NCBI GenBank assembly: GCA_020029455.1
Contig: JAIBJH010000191.1
Location: 1 to 5,432 of the forward strand
From: Hyphomicrobiales bacterium
GTDB lineage: Bacteria > Pseudomonadota > Alphaproteobacteria > Rhizobiales > Aestuariivirgaceae
DNA: 5,432 nt
Reading direction: 5' to 3'
Below the pieces are notes generated by a model. That model was not told the origin of the DNA, searched no databases, and saw only the letters and a list, made by a program, of their open reading frames with translations. Below are positions 5,301 to 5,432 of the stretch, piece after piece (the first letter of the stretch is position 1; every line of letters begins with the position of its first letter). Position numbers and translations under genes: made by a program.

Positions 5301-5432
5301 CCCTCTCTCGTGGCCTAGCGGGCCATGGGAGAGGGTCCGCGAAGCGGGGGAGAGGGCAAAACTTTGCACCAGATTGCCCTCTCCCGCCCTTCGGGGACCA
5401 TCCCCCAACGCTGTGCGTCGAGGGAGGGCAAT
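5301..5432 (-). repeat. GC-rich inverted-repeat cluster at the right edge
   Basis: No gene is seen here. CCCTCTC...TGGCC (5301-5315) pairs with GGCCA...GAGAGGG (5321-5335) with three central mismatches. GGGAGAGGGCAA (5348-5359) pairs perfectly with TTGCCCTCTCCC (5374-5385). ATTGCCCTC (5373-5381) can instead pair with GAGGGCAAT at the last nine bases, so alternative folds compete. The reverse complement of 5327-5356 resembles 509-543, marking the same repeat family in the opposite orientation. The cluster may continue beyond the window. Confidence 0.72.

Overview
The window reads as a high-GC chromosomal segment of an alphaproteobacterium, plausibly Hyphomicrobiales. This is inferred from the protein families (a class GN sortase, a YcgN-type cysteine-cluster protein, an alphaproteobacterial-style class A penicillin-binding protein) and from GC-rich palindromic repeats between genes. 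No rRNA, tRNA, phage, insertion-sequence or CRISPR signature is visible, so the organism cannot be fixed further.

Layout: the 3' part of a class GN sortase gene (+) enters from the left edge and stops at 452. It converges across a hairpin-rich spacer (453-564) on a minus-strand run of four genes. In transcription order these are a YcgN-family cysteine-cluster protein (2743-2285), a small GIY-YIG nuclease (2197-1898), a 64-residue stand-alone ClpX-type zinc finger (1754-1560) and an exported endonuclease/exonuclease/phosphatase-fold hydrolase (1524-565). The last two are only 35 nt apart and look co-transcribed. Divergent from this run, after a 215-bp spacer, lies a complete 757-residue class A penicillin-binding protein (2959-5232, TTG start). 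The last 200 bp are non-coding and filled with inverted repeats.

The genes do not form one obvious pathway. The penicillin-binding protein and the sortase both act at the cell envelope and the hydrolase is predicted to be exported; the YcgN protein, zinc finger and GIY-YIG protein have no visible export signal.

The most interesting structure is around the GIY-YIG gene. It sits between two 44-nt hairpin repeats in inverted orientation (1846-1889 and 2221-2264). They differ at 11 positions: eight form four compensatory base-pair swaps and three are in the loop, so a folded hairpin appears to be under selection. The 8-mer CATAACAC occurs in the same direction just left of both hairpins. This looks like a compact hairpin-nuclease-hairpin cassette, formally similar to REP/RAYT arrangements but with a GIY-YIG enzyme. 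A second, unrelated GC-rich repeat family occurs in opposite orientations at both ends of the window.
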